A DNA stretch of 64,000 nucleotides from Bradyrhizobium sp. dw_411 (GTDB lineage Bacteria; Pseudomonadota; Alphaproteobacteria; Rhizobiales; Xanthobacteraceae): the NCBI RefSeq assembly GCF_018449695.1, contig NZ_JAAVUY010000008.1, positions 62,001 through 126,000 of the forward strand. Reading direction: 5' to 3'. The notes below the pieces were generated by a model, which was not told the DNA's origin, did no database searches, and saw only the letters and a program-made list of their open reading frames with translations. Position numbers and translations under genes: made by a program. Positions 25,299 to 34,404 of the stretch are shown piece after piece. The stretch's first letter is position 1. Every line of letters begins with the position of its first letter.

Positions 25299-26552
25299 CT
25301 AACCGGTTCGCTCCAGAATAAACAGCCCCGCATTATAGTCATTTGTGAAAATGAGCCCGGACTTGTCGACGAAAATATCGCACGACTGGATCACACGCGT
25401 GCGGTTCGGGCGTGTATCGATCATCCTGGTTGGAGCCGGAGGAACAAAGGCGGCAACCTCGGACGGCCTGAATGCATCCGAAATATCGAAGACGCGCACG
25501 CCGGCATTTTGATACGTCGCAAAAACAAGATCGGAACTCACGAAGCTATCGGGCCGGTTTTCATGCAAATTATGCGGTCCGAAATGGCCGCCTTTTTTGG
25601 GATAGTCGTCGTCGCTCGGCGTCGGCAGCGTCGAAATCGAGATTGGATTGGTTGGTTCCCGGATATCCATCATCCAGATGTGCTTGAGCCCGTCGGCGAG
25701 GTTGTCCAGGACAGCTTCGTCGAGCACGACCAGCAGATCGCGGTCCGGCAGCGGCAGACAATTATGCGTGCCTCCGCCGAAGGGAGGCGACCAGTTCTTA
25801 TGGACGATCAATTTCGGATTGAAACGGTCGGCAACATCGATGGAAACCAGTCCGGCGTCGCGCCACGCCGCATACGCCGTATCGCCATGAATGATCGCGT
25901 GATGCAGGCCGCAGCGCCGGTTTTCCGGCCATGCGAGCGTCTCGCCGGCGGCCCTGTTCATGCCGGGTAGCCAATATCGCCCGGCTTCGACCGGCCGCGC
26001 CGGGTCACTCATATCGATCGTTATGAAAATGTAATCGGTAAATCCGTCGAGCAGCGCCGACGCGTAAGCCCAACGGCCGCCGGTGTACCAGATACGATGA
26101 ATACCGCCGCCTTCGACCGGCATGAAGCCGATCTGCCGGGGATTTGCCGGATGGCTGATGTCATAGACCGTCATACCAGCGGTCCAGTCCCGGCTTTCGC
26201 TTGTCTGCGTTGCCGTGCCGACTTTCTCGCCCAGCGCCCCGGTGTAATAGGCCGTCTCGTCCTTGAACAATTCGGACGCGAACATGTTCTTGGCGTTGAT
26301 GACAAGCAGCAGATCGTCGCTGGTCTGCAGATGGATGTTCCAGGTATTGGCTGGAGCCTTCACATAATTCACCGGCACTGGTTTTGCGGGATCGCGCACA
26401 TCGATCACACTGAATCCGTTGGAGAACATGTGGCCGATATAGGCAAACCCTCGGTGCACCATCAGTTGAACGCCGTCGCTGCGTCCCCCCTGGTCGGAGT
26501 AACCGACCAATTTCATATTCCTGGCATAGTCTGGCTTGATATCCATCACCAC
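25299..26552 (-). CDS. LVIVD-repeat (beta-propeller-like) protein of unknown function
   Basis: This 417-residue protein carries repeated units of the form VIDVRDPAKPV, VYDISHPANPRQIGF, TIDMSDPARPVEAGRY, SIDVADRFNPKLI, MMDIREPTNPISI and VFDISDAFRPSEVAAF. These are the LVIVD repeats of a predicted beta-propeller. No signal peptide or catalytic motif is evident. A GGAGG precedes GTG 26552 by 5 bases and ATG 26546 by 11; the choice is open. It follows the Liv transporter operon by 140 bases on the same strand and may be its last gene. Relatives are often found with aromatic catabolism genes, but their role is not known to me. Confidence 0.85.
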   Translation of the reverse strand: MVMDIKPDYARNMKLVGYSDQGGRSDGVQLMVHRGFAYIGHMFSNGFSVIDVRDPAKPVPVNYVKAPANTWNIHLQTSDDLLLVINAKNMFASELFKDETAYYTGALGEKVGTATQTSESRDWTAGMTVYDISHPANPRQIGFMPVEGGGIHRIWYTGGRWAYASALLDGFTDYIFITIDMSDPARPVEAGRYWLPGMNRAAGETLAWPENRRCGLHHAIIHGDTAYAAWRDAGLVSIDVADRFNPKLIVHKNWSPPFGGGTHNCLPLPDRDLLVVLDEAVLDNLADGLKHIWMMDIREPTNPISISTLPTPSDDDYPKKGGHFGPHNLHENRPDSFVSSDLVFATYQNAGVRVFDISDAFRPSEVAAFVPPAPTRMIDTRPNRTRVIQSCDIFVDKSGLIFTNDYNAGLFILERTG

Positions 26553-26692
26553 TCGTTCCTCCCGATCCAGCGAGCTTGAAAAGCGCTCGTCTTGCGCGTC
26601 ACCATCCGATTTACCGAAAATCGGCTGGCCAGATTCTTATCGCTTTGCGTCAGGCATATGGGTTGCCAGGAACGAGCGCCGGCAAGCCATCA

Positions 26693-27433
26693 TCATGAAA
26701 CGGCATCCTCCGCCGACACCACACCGAGGTAACGCGAGACATCGATATTCTTCTCATGAATGGATCGCGTCGTCTCGGCGATGACGACGGACCCGCTGTT
26801 GAGCACGACGATATCGTCCGCGATGTCGATCACGAGCTTGGGATTTTGCTCTACGAGAACGATCGACAAGCCCTGCGATTTCAATTTCGCGATCGTCGCG
26901 AAAACGCCCGCGACGATCTGTGGCGCAAGCCCCTCCGAGGGTTCATCCATCAAGAGAACGCGCGGGTTCGAAATCAGGGCGCGTCCGATCGCCAGCATCT
27001 GTTGCTCGCCGCCCGACAGATTTCCGGCATAATGTGAGGTGCGCTCGCGAAGTCTTGGAAACTCATCGAGCACGGTATCGAGCGTCCATTTGGGCGCCTG
27101 CCGCCCGGGCAAACGGCGGCTTGCGACAACGAGGTTTTCACGCACGGTCAGGCGCTTGAAGACCCGGCGGCCTTGCGGCACCAGTCCGATACCCTTGCGG
27201 GAGATGGCTTCCGGCCCGAGCCTGGAAATGCTCTCCCCGAACAACGCGATATCGCCGCGGCGCGGCTGCAACAATCCCACGGTCGTATTCATGCAGGTGG
27301 TTTTTCCGGCGCCGTTTCGTCCGAGCAGGCCGAGCACCCGCCCCTCGCCGACGGAAAACGATACGCCGTGGAGCGCATGACTCTCGCCGTAATAGACATC
27401 CACGCCGGAAAATCGGAGAGCGTCAGCCGGCAA
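26693..27433 (-). CDS. livF: ABC transporter ATP-binding protein, LivF type (second system)
   Basis: This 246-residue ATPase has Walker A GRNGAGKTT near residue 40, the signature LSGGEQQML near residue 137, Walker B VLLMDEPSEGLAP and VLVEQNPKL in the LivF form. The start is TTG at 27433: GGGAGG lies exactly 6 bases before it, it overlaps the livG stop by 11 bases and it gives the family N-terminus. Upstream in-frame codons fall within livG and look non-coding. It belongs to the operon running from the FAD monooxygenase at 32526. Confidence 0.92.
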   Translation of the reverse strand: MPADALRFSGVDVYYGESHALHGVSFSVGEGRVLGLLGRNGAGKTTCMNTTVGLLQPRRGDIALFGESISRLGPEAISRKGIGLVPQGRRVFKRLTVRENLVVASRRLPGRQAPKWTLDTVLDEFPRLRERTSHYAGNLSGGEQQMLAIGRALISNPRVLLMDEPSEGLAPQIVAGVFATIAKLKSQGLSIVLVEQNPKLVIDIADDIVVLNSGSVVIAETTRSIHEKNIDVSRYLGVVSAEDAVS

Positions 27434-28160
27434 GGTAGACCTCCCTGGTCTGAGGCGCGTTGACGACCTCGTCCCGCGTTCCATCGAGCACCACAGCGCC
27501 AAAATGCATCAGGGTTATTCGCTCGGCAAAGCGAAGTGCGACGTCCATGTCATGTTCGATCATCACCGTGGTCACGTCGCGGGGAATCGACAACAGGAGA
27601 TCCTGGACTCCCCGCCTTTCATCGACGGAAAGTCCGGCCAGCGGCTCGTCCAGCAGGAGAACGCTGGGCTGCTGGGCCAGCGCCATCGCGATTTCAACGC
27701 GGCGGCACTCGCCATACGATGTTTCGGAAATCTTGCGATCGGCAAGATGTACCAAGCCGACGCGTTCAAGCGCTTCGTGCGCGGCATCGCTCACATCGCG
27801 GCATTGCGAAAGATTGGCGAAGGGATTCCATCGCAACGGCATCAAGCCCATCAATGCAATACTGACGTTGCGTATCAAGGTGTCCTGGGGAAACAGGGTT
27901 ATGATCTGGTAGGTGCGCGCCAGTCCCATATGCGCCCGTGCCCGCCCCGGACTTCTGGTGATATCGCGTCCCATCAGGGAAATCTCGCCGGCGTCCGGCT
28001 TGATCTCTCCGGCGATGAGATTGAACAGAGTGGTCTTGCCGGCGCCGTTCGGGCCTATGATCAGGCGTCTCTCACCGGCGGCCACGTCGAGATCGACGTC
28101 GCGGGTGACGCGCAACCCGCCAAACGATTTGCAAAGACCTTTGACGCGCAGCGGATTCAT
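27423..28160 (-). CDS. livG: ABC transporter ATP-binding protein, LivG type (second system)
   Basis: This 245-residue ATPase has Walker A GPNGAGKTT near residue 38, Walker B VLLLDEPLAGLS near residue 160 and the H-loop VMIEHDMDVALRFA. The Q-loop region and ARTYQIITLFPQDTL are usual for LivG proteins. The ATG at 28160 shares ATGA with the livM stop. It is a component of the second Liv transporter. Confidence 0.94.
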   Translation of the reverse strand: MNPLRVKGLCKSFGGLRVTRDVDLDVAAGERRLIIGPNGAGKTTLFNLIAGEIKPDAGEISLMGRDITRSPGRARAHMGLARTYQIITLFPQDTLIRNVSIALMGLMPLRWNPFANLSQCRDVSDAAHEALERVGLVHLADRKISETSYGECRRVEIAMALAQQPSVLLLDEPLAGLSVDERRGVQDLLLSIPRDVTTVMIEHDMDVALRFAERITLMHFGAVVLDGTRDEVVNAPQTREVYLAG

Positions 28161-29143
28161 GAAGCTTCACCCGACGGCGCAGGCACCGCACGAATTCGGC
28201 GCGCACCGCCAAAACCGGTCTTGAGGCGTGCGAGGCCCGGGACAATTCCTTCCGGGATGAAGATGATGATCAGGACGAAGATCAGCCCCAATACGAGACT
28301 CCAGCGCTCTACAAAGGAGCTCGCCACGTTTTTCATGAAGACAATGACCAGGGCCCCGACGAAGGGCCCGAAGATGGTCGCCGAGCCGCCGGACAGCACC
28401 ATCAGCAGGATTTCGGACGAACTTTGTACGGTCAGCACCTGTGGGCTGACAAAGCCGTTGTAATAGAGAAAAAGCAGACCGGCGATTCCGCTCAGAAAGC
28501 CGGACATGACAAATGCGATATAGCGTGTCAGCCAGACATTATAACCGAGCGCCGTCATCCGCCTCGGTTCGTCGCGCGTTCCGCGTATCGCCGCCCCGAG
28601 TGGCGACAACACCAGACGCGAGGTAAACGCCAATGCCAGGATGAAGACCGCGAGCGCCAGATAATAGAACGGAGTCGGGCCTTCAATATCCAGCCCGAAC
28701 GGCTGAGGCCGCGCCGGAATACTGATGCCGTTGTCGCCATTGGTCAGACTGACCCATCGATAGGCGACGCCCCACAGGATTTGCCCGATGGCCAACGTGA
28801 TCATCAGAAAGCCGATCCCGGTCGAGCGCAGCGCCAGCGCACCGAAAATGGCAGAGATCAACAGAATGATTGCCAGCCCGATGACAAACGCCGTCAATTG
28901 ATCGAAGCCCGACGTAATCGCGATGCCGACAGCATAGCCGCCGATCGCGAACAGCGACGCGTGGCCGAGGGAAACCAGCCCGGCGTAGCCGACCAGCAGG
29001 TTCAAGCCCATCGCGGCGATCGACCAGATCAGGATCTGGCTCGCGATATTCACGTAAAAAGTATCGCGAATCCACAATGGCAGCGTGACCAAAATCGCAA
29101 TGAATGCGAAGACGGCCAATATTCTTGAATAGCCGGCCGTCAT
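28157..29143 (-). CDS. livM: Branched-chain amino acid-type ABC permease, LivM (second system)
   Basis: This 328-residue polytopic permease has YAGLVSLGHASLFAIGGYAVG near residue 53, the LivM signature, and the RDEPRRMTALGYNVW cytoplasmic loop near residue 190 that contacts the ATPases. It overlaps the livH gene upstream by four bases and livG downstream by four, in one tightly coupled operon. Confidence 0.94.
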   Translation of the reverse strand: MTAGYSRILAVFAFIAILVTLPLWIRDTFYVNIASQILIWSIAAMGLNLLVGYAGLVSLGHASLFAIGGYAVGIAITSGFDQLTAFVIGLAIILLISAIFGALALRSTGIGFLMITLAIGQILWGVAYRWVSLTNGDNGISIPARPQPFGLDIEGPTPFYYLALAVFILALAFTSRLVLSPLGAAIRGTRDEPRRMTALGYNVWLTRYIAFVMSGFLSGIAGLLFLYYNGFVSPQVLTVQSSSEILLMVLSGGSATIFGPFVGALVIVFMKNVASSFVERWSLVLGLIFVLIIIFIPEGIVPGLARLKTGFGGARRIRAVPAPSGEAS

Positions 29144-29991
29144 GTCAGGCGCCCGAAGAGGCCTTGTGGCCTGAACATCAAGATAACCAGCATGGGCAGG
29201 AACAGGATCACATAGGCCAGGTTCGGAAACAGAACCTGACCGAAATTGAACAGAAATCCGATGATGAAGCTGCCGACCAGCGCGCCAAGAAGGCTGTTGG
29301 TGCCTCCGAGAATGACCACGATCAACGCCAGCGGCAGCATTTCCGAATCCAGCCCCGGATAGATCGACAGATACGGGCCAGCCATCAGACCCGCGAACCC
29401 CGCGAGCGCCGCGCCAAGCGCGAAGACGACCGAGAACAAGGCAGACACTCGGATGCCGACCACGCGCGCCATCGGCGCATCATCCACGCCAGCCCGGATC
29501 ATGGCTCCCAGACGCGTCCGCTCGATCATCAGCCAGAGACCAACCGCGATGATCACGGCGATGCCGACGACCGCGAGCCGGTAAAGCGGAAATTGCAACG
29601 CGAACAGGGATGCCGTGCCTTCAAGTCCCGGAGGCGTGGGCACCCGGACCGGGTCACCGGTCCAGATCATCAGCGACAAGTCCGCGATGATGAAGGACAA
29701 GCCAAGCGTCAGCAGGACCTGTTGCATAGCGTTGCCGCCCAGCGGCCGCAACAGAAGGCGCTCAACCGTGACGCCGATCGCCGCCATGATCAGCGCGGTC
29801 AATATCGCCGCGATCCAGAAATTGAGACCGAACCTGATGAGGGTGACGCCGAGATAGCCGCCGAGCATGAAGAACGAGCCATGGGTCAGGTTCGGAATAC
29901 GCATCAGGCCGAAGATCAGCGAGAAGCCGGCTGACAGCAGGAACAGCAATCCTCCCAGGGTGACGCTGTTGATGGTCAGGATGAACCACAT
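29140..29991 (-). CDS. livH: Branched-chain amino acid-type ABC permease, LivH (second system)
   Basis: This 283-residue permease has multiple membrane segments. LSAGFSLIFGLMRIPNLTHGSFFMLGGYLGV near the N-terminus (read in parts) is the standard LivH motif, and IRAGVDDAPMARVVGI near residue 160 is the ATPase-contact loop. It lies 10 bases after the substrate-binding protein gene, the usual order for aromatic-compound-type Liv transporters. Confidence 0.94.
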   Translation of the reverse strand: MWFILTINSVTLGGLLFLLSAGFSLIFGLMRIPNLTHGSFFMLGGYLGVTLIRFGLNFWIAAILTALIMAAIGVTVERLLLRPLGGNAMQQVLLTLGLSFIIADLSLMIWTGDPVRVPTPPGLEGTASLFALQFPLYRLAVVGIAVIIAVGLWLMIERTRLGAMIRAGVDDAPMARVVGIRVSALFSVVFALGAALAGFAGLMAGPYLSIYPGLDSEMLPLALIVVILGGTNSLLGALVGSFIIGFLFNFGQVLFPNLAYVILFLPMLVILMFRPQGLFGRLT

Positions 29992-30001
29992 ATCCCGGCC
30001 T

Positions 30002-31246
30002 TCAGTTTTCGAGGTTCTTGGCCGGCGGAAAATCTCTCGAATATACCGGCTGAGCCAGGAACGCTTCTTCCGGATAGGTCCAGAACTGCGACACCTCCGG
30101 ATAGGTCTTCACGATCGTGTTGCTGAGTTTCCCATCCTTGCGGTCGATGCGCTTGATGAAGATATCACCGACGATGTTGCCGTATTTATCGAAATGAAAA
30201 GTGCCGCACGGTGTGTCGCGAAGGGCAATACCTCGCAGCGCCTCCATCAGCTTCTTTTTGTCGGAGACATCGCCACCCGTTGTCCGCAGCGCCGCGTCCA
30301 GGCAAAGTCCGGTCACATAGGCCCACGCCGCGTATTCTCCGGGCACGTTGTCGTAGTCCTTCAGCATTGCTGCGACGAAACGCTTGTTGCTGTCCGTCTG
30401 CAATGTCGCGGCATAGATCGAGGCGCTGTGCAGGCCTACCGCCTCATCGCCGAGACTCTTGAGCAGCGCGTCGTCGCCTGTCGTCCACCCACCGACCAGC
30501 GGTATGGTTTTCTTGACTCCCAATTCGGCATAGGCGCGCATGAATTTCACTGGATTGGAGCCCGTGAAACCCATGAAGGTCGCATCGACATTTTGTATCT
30601 GGGCGATGTAGGGCGTGTAATCCGGCGTGATCAAGGGCGGCCAGAGTTTGCGAACAACCTTTCCGCCCTCGTCCTCGAAGACACGTTGAAAACCCGCGAC
30701 CTGTTCGTGACCGAATGCGAAGTCGTCGGAAATGGTCGCGACGCGGTTATGTCCGAGTTCTTTCCTGGCGAAATCGCCCATCGCATGGCTGGCCTGTCCT
30801 GAGGAGCAAACGTTGCGGATCATCCAGGGGTTCGCGTGCCTCTGCGTCAGGTCCTCCGCGCCGCCAAGATTAATGATGGGAATCTGTGCGCGGCGGATAT
30901 AGTCCGAGATCGCCAGCATCTCGGTTGCGGTGATCGGGCCGATTATCAAATCCACCTTTTCGCGCTCGACAAGTTCCTGCACCTTGGAGCGCGCGCCGGC
31001 CGGCGAGCCGCCGGTATCGGCCACAACGATCTCGACCTTCCGGCCACCGATCGTCGATCCTGAATCCTTCAGGAAAGTCGCAAGACCTTGCTCTATCAGC
31101 AGCCCGCCCTGAGCCAGGGGGCCAGACTTGATCGTGAGCTGGCCGACCCTCACCGGCGCGCCTTGCGCGATAGCCGGCGACCGGACACCTGCCGCCATGA
31201 TACCGGCTCCCAACGTGAAAGCTCGACGCGAAAGCATATGCGGCAT
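30002..31246 (-). CDS. ABC transporter substrate-binding protein with Tat-type signal (second system)
   Basis: This 414-residue periplasmic binding protein begins MPHMLSRRAFTLGAG. The twin Arg within SRRAFTL fits a Tat signal, with cleavage near AIAQG. VRVGQLTIKSGPLAQGG starts the peripla_BP_6 fold, and VVADTGGSPAGARSKVQELVE and IGPITATEMLAI are typical of the aromatic/urea-type branch. AAGG lies 8 bases before ATG 31246; a longer reading to 31306 is not favoured. It is second in the operon after the FAD monooxygenase (56-base gap), so the transporter probably brings in the monooxygenase substrate or its precursor. Confidence 0.92.
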   Translation of the reverse strand: MPHMLSRRAFTLGAGIMAAGVRSPAIAQGAPVRVGQLTIKSGPLAQGGLLIEQGLATFLKDSGSTIGGRKVEIVVADTGGSPAGARSKVQELVEREKVDLIIGPITATEMLAISDYIRRAQIPIINLGGAEDLTQRHANPWMIRNVCSSGQASHAMGDFARKELGHNRVATISDDFAFGHEQVAGFQRVFEDEGGKVVRKLWPPLITPDYTPYIAQIQNVDATFMGFTGSNPVKFMRAYAELGVKKTIPLVGGWTTGDDALLKSLGDEAVGLHSASIYAATLQTDSNKRFVAAMLKDYDNVPGEYAAWAYVTGLCLDAALRTTGGDVSDKKKLMEALRGIALRDTPCGTFHFDKYGNIVGDIFIKRIDRKDGKLSNTIVKTYPEVSQFWTYPEEAFLAQPVYSRDFPPAKNLEN

Positions 31247-31302
31247 GGGCTCAACCTTTCCGAAGTCACTGTTGGAGTCGGGGAAGCAAGTGTCCTGTCG
31301 TC

Positions 31303-32526
31303 TCAAGCGTGCAGGAAATTCGGCATCGCCAGATGACGCATCATGTGTTCGTGCACCGGCAGTTCGGGCGCCTTCGATTCTTCACGGTTGCTGCTGTTGA
31401 TGGTAAGCGCGGTCCCGAGGAAGCGGCCGTGACGGACGACCTGACCGTTGATCGCGATTCTCTCCGGCTCGAAGCTTTTCAAGGCCGACACGACATCGCC
31501 GGTTCGCTCAAGCGCTTTCACCATCGCGAACGCGTCGCATGCAGCCTTGCTCACACCAAACCCGGAATGCGGACGCGACACCGAAGCGGCATCGCCGATC
31601 AGCGCAACACGGCCGAAAGCCATACGGGAAGGAATGAAATCGTAGATGGGCGTGAAGAACGGAGAGTCGATATTGTCCAGGCAATCCAGAAACTGGGGCG
31701 GCAGGATATTGCGCGCATCATCCCGCATCTCGGCGACAATTTCCTTGCGGATCAGCGGCGGCGCGATGGAGAATTCGTGGTGCCGTCCGGTTTCGTCGGT
31801 GCACATCTCCTTCAGCTTCGCGTCGTCGACAACGCGATACCAGATCCAGTTGTAGCGACGAAACCCGGGCCGCAGATCGTTATGGAGCCCCGCGATGGGA
31901 TAGCCCATCACCTGCTGTTCCTTCGGAAAATAGAAGGCGAAGTATGGAAAGACCGATTCGATCGTCTGCGGGGCTAGTCGCGATTCGACAGGCGTCCCGC
32001 GCCATACGACGTAGCCCGAATAGACGGGCTGGATTTCCGGGGCGAATTGCTCGCGAACGGCAGACCTGAACCCGTCGGCGCCGACGAGCAGGTCGGCAAG
32101 CACAGTCTCGCCGTTGGACAACTGGACCCGCACGCCATCGTCAGATTGATCGGCCCGCACGAAACCGCAATCGAGGTGATAGTTTTCGCCGGGAATGCGA
32201 TCGAGAAGGAGCCGGTAGATGCGGTCCCAGGACGTGTGGATCTGAGGCACCGTCATTTCGCTGATCACCGAGCCGTCGCTGCCCAAAGTGATCCGGCGAT
32301 CCGCCCTGATGCCGAGATCATCGAGCCCGATGCCGATGGCGGCGAAGACTTCCAGCAGTTCCGGATGGGTCGTTATCCCTGCTCCTCGTCCGGTCAAGCT
32401 CGTCGCCGAGCGATCGTGGACGTCGACCAGCCATCCGGCCTGCCTCAAGAGAACCGCCGCAAAAAGCCCTCCTACGGAGCCACCGATCACTACGGCACGC
32501 TTTGGCTTGCCAGTTATTGTACCCAT
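31303..32526 (-). CDS. FAD-dependent aromatic monooxygenase, 2,6-dihydroxypyridine hydroxylase-like
   Basis: This 407-residue class A flavoprotein hydroxylase has the Rossmann motif GGSVGGLFAAVLLRQAGW near residue 14, LLVGADGFRSAVRE near residue 155 (the DG motif) and VALIGDAASVSRPHSGFGVSK near residue 290 (the GD motif). The SVGGL / TGRGAGITTHPEL opening is closer to dihydroxypyridine hydroxylase (DHPH) and relatives than to salicylate hydroxylases. It would insert a hydroxyl into an activated ring using NAD(P)H and oxygen. ATG 32526 (GGGGA upstream) is preferred to the 60-base-longer reading. It is the first gene of its operon, with a 22-base palindrome 17 bases upstream. Confidence 0.91.
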   Translation of the reverse strand: MGTITGKPKRAVVIGGSVGGLFAAVLLRQAGWLVDVHDRSATSLTGRGAGITTHPELLEVFAAIGIGLDDLGIRADRRITLGSDGSVISEMTVPQIHTSWDRIYRLLLDRIPGENYHLDCGFVRADQSDDGVRVQLSNGETVLADLLVGADGFRSAVREQFAPEIQPVYSGYVVWRGTPVESRLAPQTIESVFPYFAFYFPKEQQVMGYPIAGLHNDLRPGFRRYNWIWYRVVDDAKLKEMCTDETGRHHEFSIAPPLIRKEIVAEMRDDARNILPPQFLDCLDNIDSPFFTPIYDFIPSRMAFGRVALIGDAASVSRPHSGFGVSKAACDAFAMVKALERTGDVVSALKSFEPERIAINGQVVRHGRFLGTALTINSSNREESKAPELPVHEHMMRHLAMPNFLHA

Positions 32527-32542
32527 GACCGAAATCCCCACA

Positions 32543-32564
32543 TAAGTAATCAATTGAATACTTA
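32543..32564. promoter_or_regulatory. TetR-type operator-like palindrome, site A
   Basis: The 22 bases (TAAGTA, ATCAATTGAA, TACTTA) form a palindrome with only one mismatched pair. It starts 17 bases upstream of the FAD monooxygenase ATG, in the gap to two divergent TetR-family genes. A related site at 32717-32738 matches its complement at 17 of 22 positions. This is where a TetR repressor would be expected to block the operon. Confidence 0.7.
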
Positions 32565-32716
32565 CGGAAAGAGACGAAGCTGTCAATGAGAGGAGTGCAA
32601 CTGGAGCGAATTGCTGCTAAATTACGCGCATTGACCTGGATAAAGCAGAGAGAAACCAAATTTTCGGCATATGAGCGCCAAGCGATGGTGCCGCGCGCCG
32701 ACCGTGATTGGCAGCA

Positions 32717-32738
32717 TAAATGATCAAATGATTACTTT
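32717..32738. promoter_or_regulatory. TetR-type operator-like half-degenerate site B
   Basis: The segment aligns with the reverse complement of the palindrome at 32543-32564 at 17 of 22 positions; the right half (TGATTACTT) is identical. It lies 75 bases upstream of the first TetR-family gene and could serve autoregulation. The left half is degraded, so affinity may be lower. Confidence 0.5.
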
Positions 32739-32812
32739 TAGTGGCCAAGCAGGGGTCTTGCCCTTCTGCATTGCGCTCTGTACGGCCATCCCAAGCGCAA
32801 AGGGTGATCGCG

Positions 32813-33538
32813 ATGTCCACCAAGAAGGTACCTGCCCGCACCGGCTCGACCGTGACCAGGCGAAAGCGGTCTGCCGGGTCCGGACGGCTGCTTCGCCAGG
32901 AGCGCGCCGACACCATTTCACACGCGGCTATCGAGTTCTTCGCGGAGCACGGCTTCAAGGGGCAGACCAGAGAACTCGCCGCGAGGGCCGGCGTTACCCA
33001 GGGGTTGCTGTATCGCCACTTTCCCAACAAGGACGCCATCATCGAGAAAGTCTATCACGACGTCTTCCTGTCGAACTGGAATCCGGAATGGGAAGTATGG
33101 ATCGGAGATCGTGCCGTTCCGCTGCGCGATCGTCTTGTCCGCTTCTACAAGGATTACACCAAAGGCATCATGAAGCCGGAGTGGATCAGATTGTTTCTCT
33201 ACTTCGGGCTCGATGGACGCGGCGACTTCGCAAAGCGCTATCTGAAAAACATGCACCAGACGATATGGTATCGTATCGTCGCTGAAGTCCGGCACCATTC
33301 AGGCCGCCCCTCGCTGGACTTCGAAGCCATCAAGGTCTCCGAAGTCGAGATGGTATGGGCGTTAATCGCGAGTATCTTCTTCATTGGCGTCCGGCATTAT
33401 GTTCTCGGATTGACGGTGCCCGACGACATCGACTCAATTATAGAAGCCAAGATCCACGCGTTCCTGGAGGGAGTTCCTGCCGCGATGGCGGATTCTCCCA
33501 ATCAGGAAGCCATATTCGACCTGCTTCCGGATATGTAA
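32813..33538 (+). CDS. TetR-family transcriptional regulator (first of tandem pair)
   Basis: This 241-residue protein has a TetR helix-turn-helix at residues about 30-75 (AAIEFFAEHGFKGQTRELAARAG, GLLYRHFPNKDAIIEKVY). The C-terminal ligand domain contains WNPEWEVWI, IRLFLYFGLDGR and IAEVRHHSGRPSLDF-like segments (here IVAEVRHHSG). AAGGGTG precedes ATG 32813. The next gene starts 4 bases after its stop and encodes a close paralogue. It is divergent from the FAD monooxygenase operon, the probable target. Confidence 0.92.
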   Translation: MSTKKVPARTGSTVTRRKRSAGSGRLLRQERADTISHAAIEFFAEHGFKGQTRELAARAGVTQGLLYRHFPNKDAIIEKVYHDVFLSNWNPEWEVWIGDRAVPLRDRLVRFYKDYTKGIMKPEWIRLFLYFGLDGRGDFAKRYLKNMHQTIWYRIVAEVRHHSGRPSLDFEAIKVSEVEMVWALIASIFFIGVRHYVLGLTVPDDIDSIIEAKIHAFLEGVPAAMADSPNQEAIFDLLPDM

Positions 33539-33541
33539 GCC

Positions 33542-34336
33542 GTGAAAAAATCTCCGACCGCAGCACTGCCATCGGCGGACACCCCCGCCTCGCCGTCCGG
33601 CGAGCATCGTCGCGCCATCACGAAAGCAGGCCCAGGGAACAACCGAACCAAGCGAGGCGCGCTCAAAGCCCGGCAGGGGAAGCGCCTGAGCCGGGAAGAT
33701 CGCGAAAAAGCGATCGTCGATGCGGCAACCGCATTCTTCGCCGAAGTCGGCTTCTCCGGACAGACCCGCGAATTGGCCGCGCGTGCCGGGATCACGCAAT
33801 CCTTGTTGTATCGGCATTTCCCGACCAAGGACGCGCTGATCGAACGGGTTTATCGGTCGGTCTTCCTGTCAAAATGGAATCCGGAATGGGAGGTCTGGAT
33901 CAGCGATCGCGAAACACCTCTCGAGGACCGCCTGATCCGCTTCTATGTGAGCTATACCAAGACAATCATGAGCTACGAGTGGATCCGTCTCTTCCTGTAT
34001 AGCGGTCTCGACGGACGCAACGAACTGAGCAAAAGATACTTGCGCTTTATGCATCAGCGCATTTGGTGGCGCATCATCGCGGAAATCCGCCACCATTCGA
34101 AGCGCCCGTCACTCGACGTCCAGCCGATCACCGTGATCGAAGTCGAGCTTGTCTGGGCCTTTATCGCGTCAATCTTTCATATCGGATTGAGACGTTTCGT
34201 TTTTGGAATCACGTTTCCCGAAGACATGGACGATATCATCGCCGATAAGGTCAGGGGCTTCCTCAACGGTGCCCCCGCGGCAATGGGCGCGACCTCGACC
34301 AAAGACGCCATATTCGAACAACTGCCGAACCTCTAG
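33542..34336 (+). CDS. TetR-family transcriptional regulator (second of tandem pair)
   Basis: This 264-residue regulator has a longer basic N-terminal tail and then the same layout as its neighbour. The helix-turn-helix contains ATAFFAEVGFSGQTRELAARAG and SLLYRHFPTKDALIERVY, followed by WNPEWEVWISD, EWIRLFLYSGLDGR and AEIRHHSKRPSLD. The two proteins share most residues in the conserved segments, so this is a recent tandem duplication. The start is GTG at 33542, four bases past the preceding stop. The pair may form heterodimers or answer to different ligands. Confidence 0.91.
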   Translation: MKKSPTAALPSADTPASPSGEHRRAITKAGPGNNRTKRGALKARQGKRLSREDREKAIVDAATAFFAEVGFSGQTRELAARAGITQSLLYRHFPTKDALIERVYRSVFLSKWNPEWEVWISDRETPLEDRLIRFYVSYTKTIMSYEWIRLFLYSGLDGRNELSKRYLRFMHQRIWWRIIAEIRHHSKRPSLDVQPITVIEVELVWAFIASIFHIGLRRFVFGITFPEDMDDIIADKVRGFLNGAPAAMGATSTKDAIFEQLPNL

Positions 34337-34404
34337 AGAGGAAGCCGCCTTCGCGTCTGGCTCTACGCCATCCCGGGGAGCGGTTGAACTCCAGGCAATG
34401 CCCC

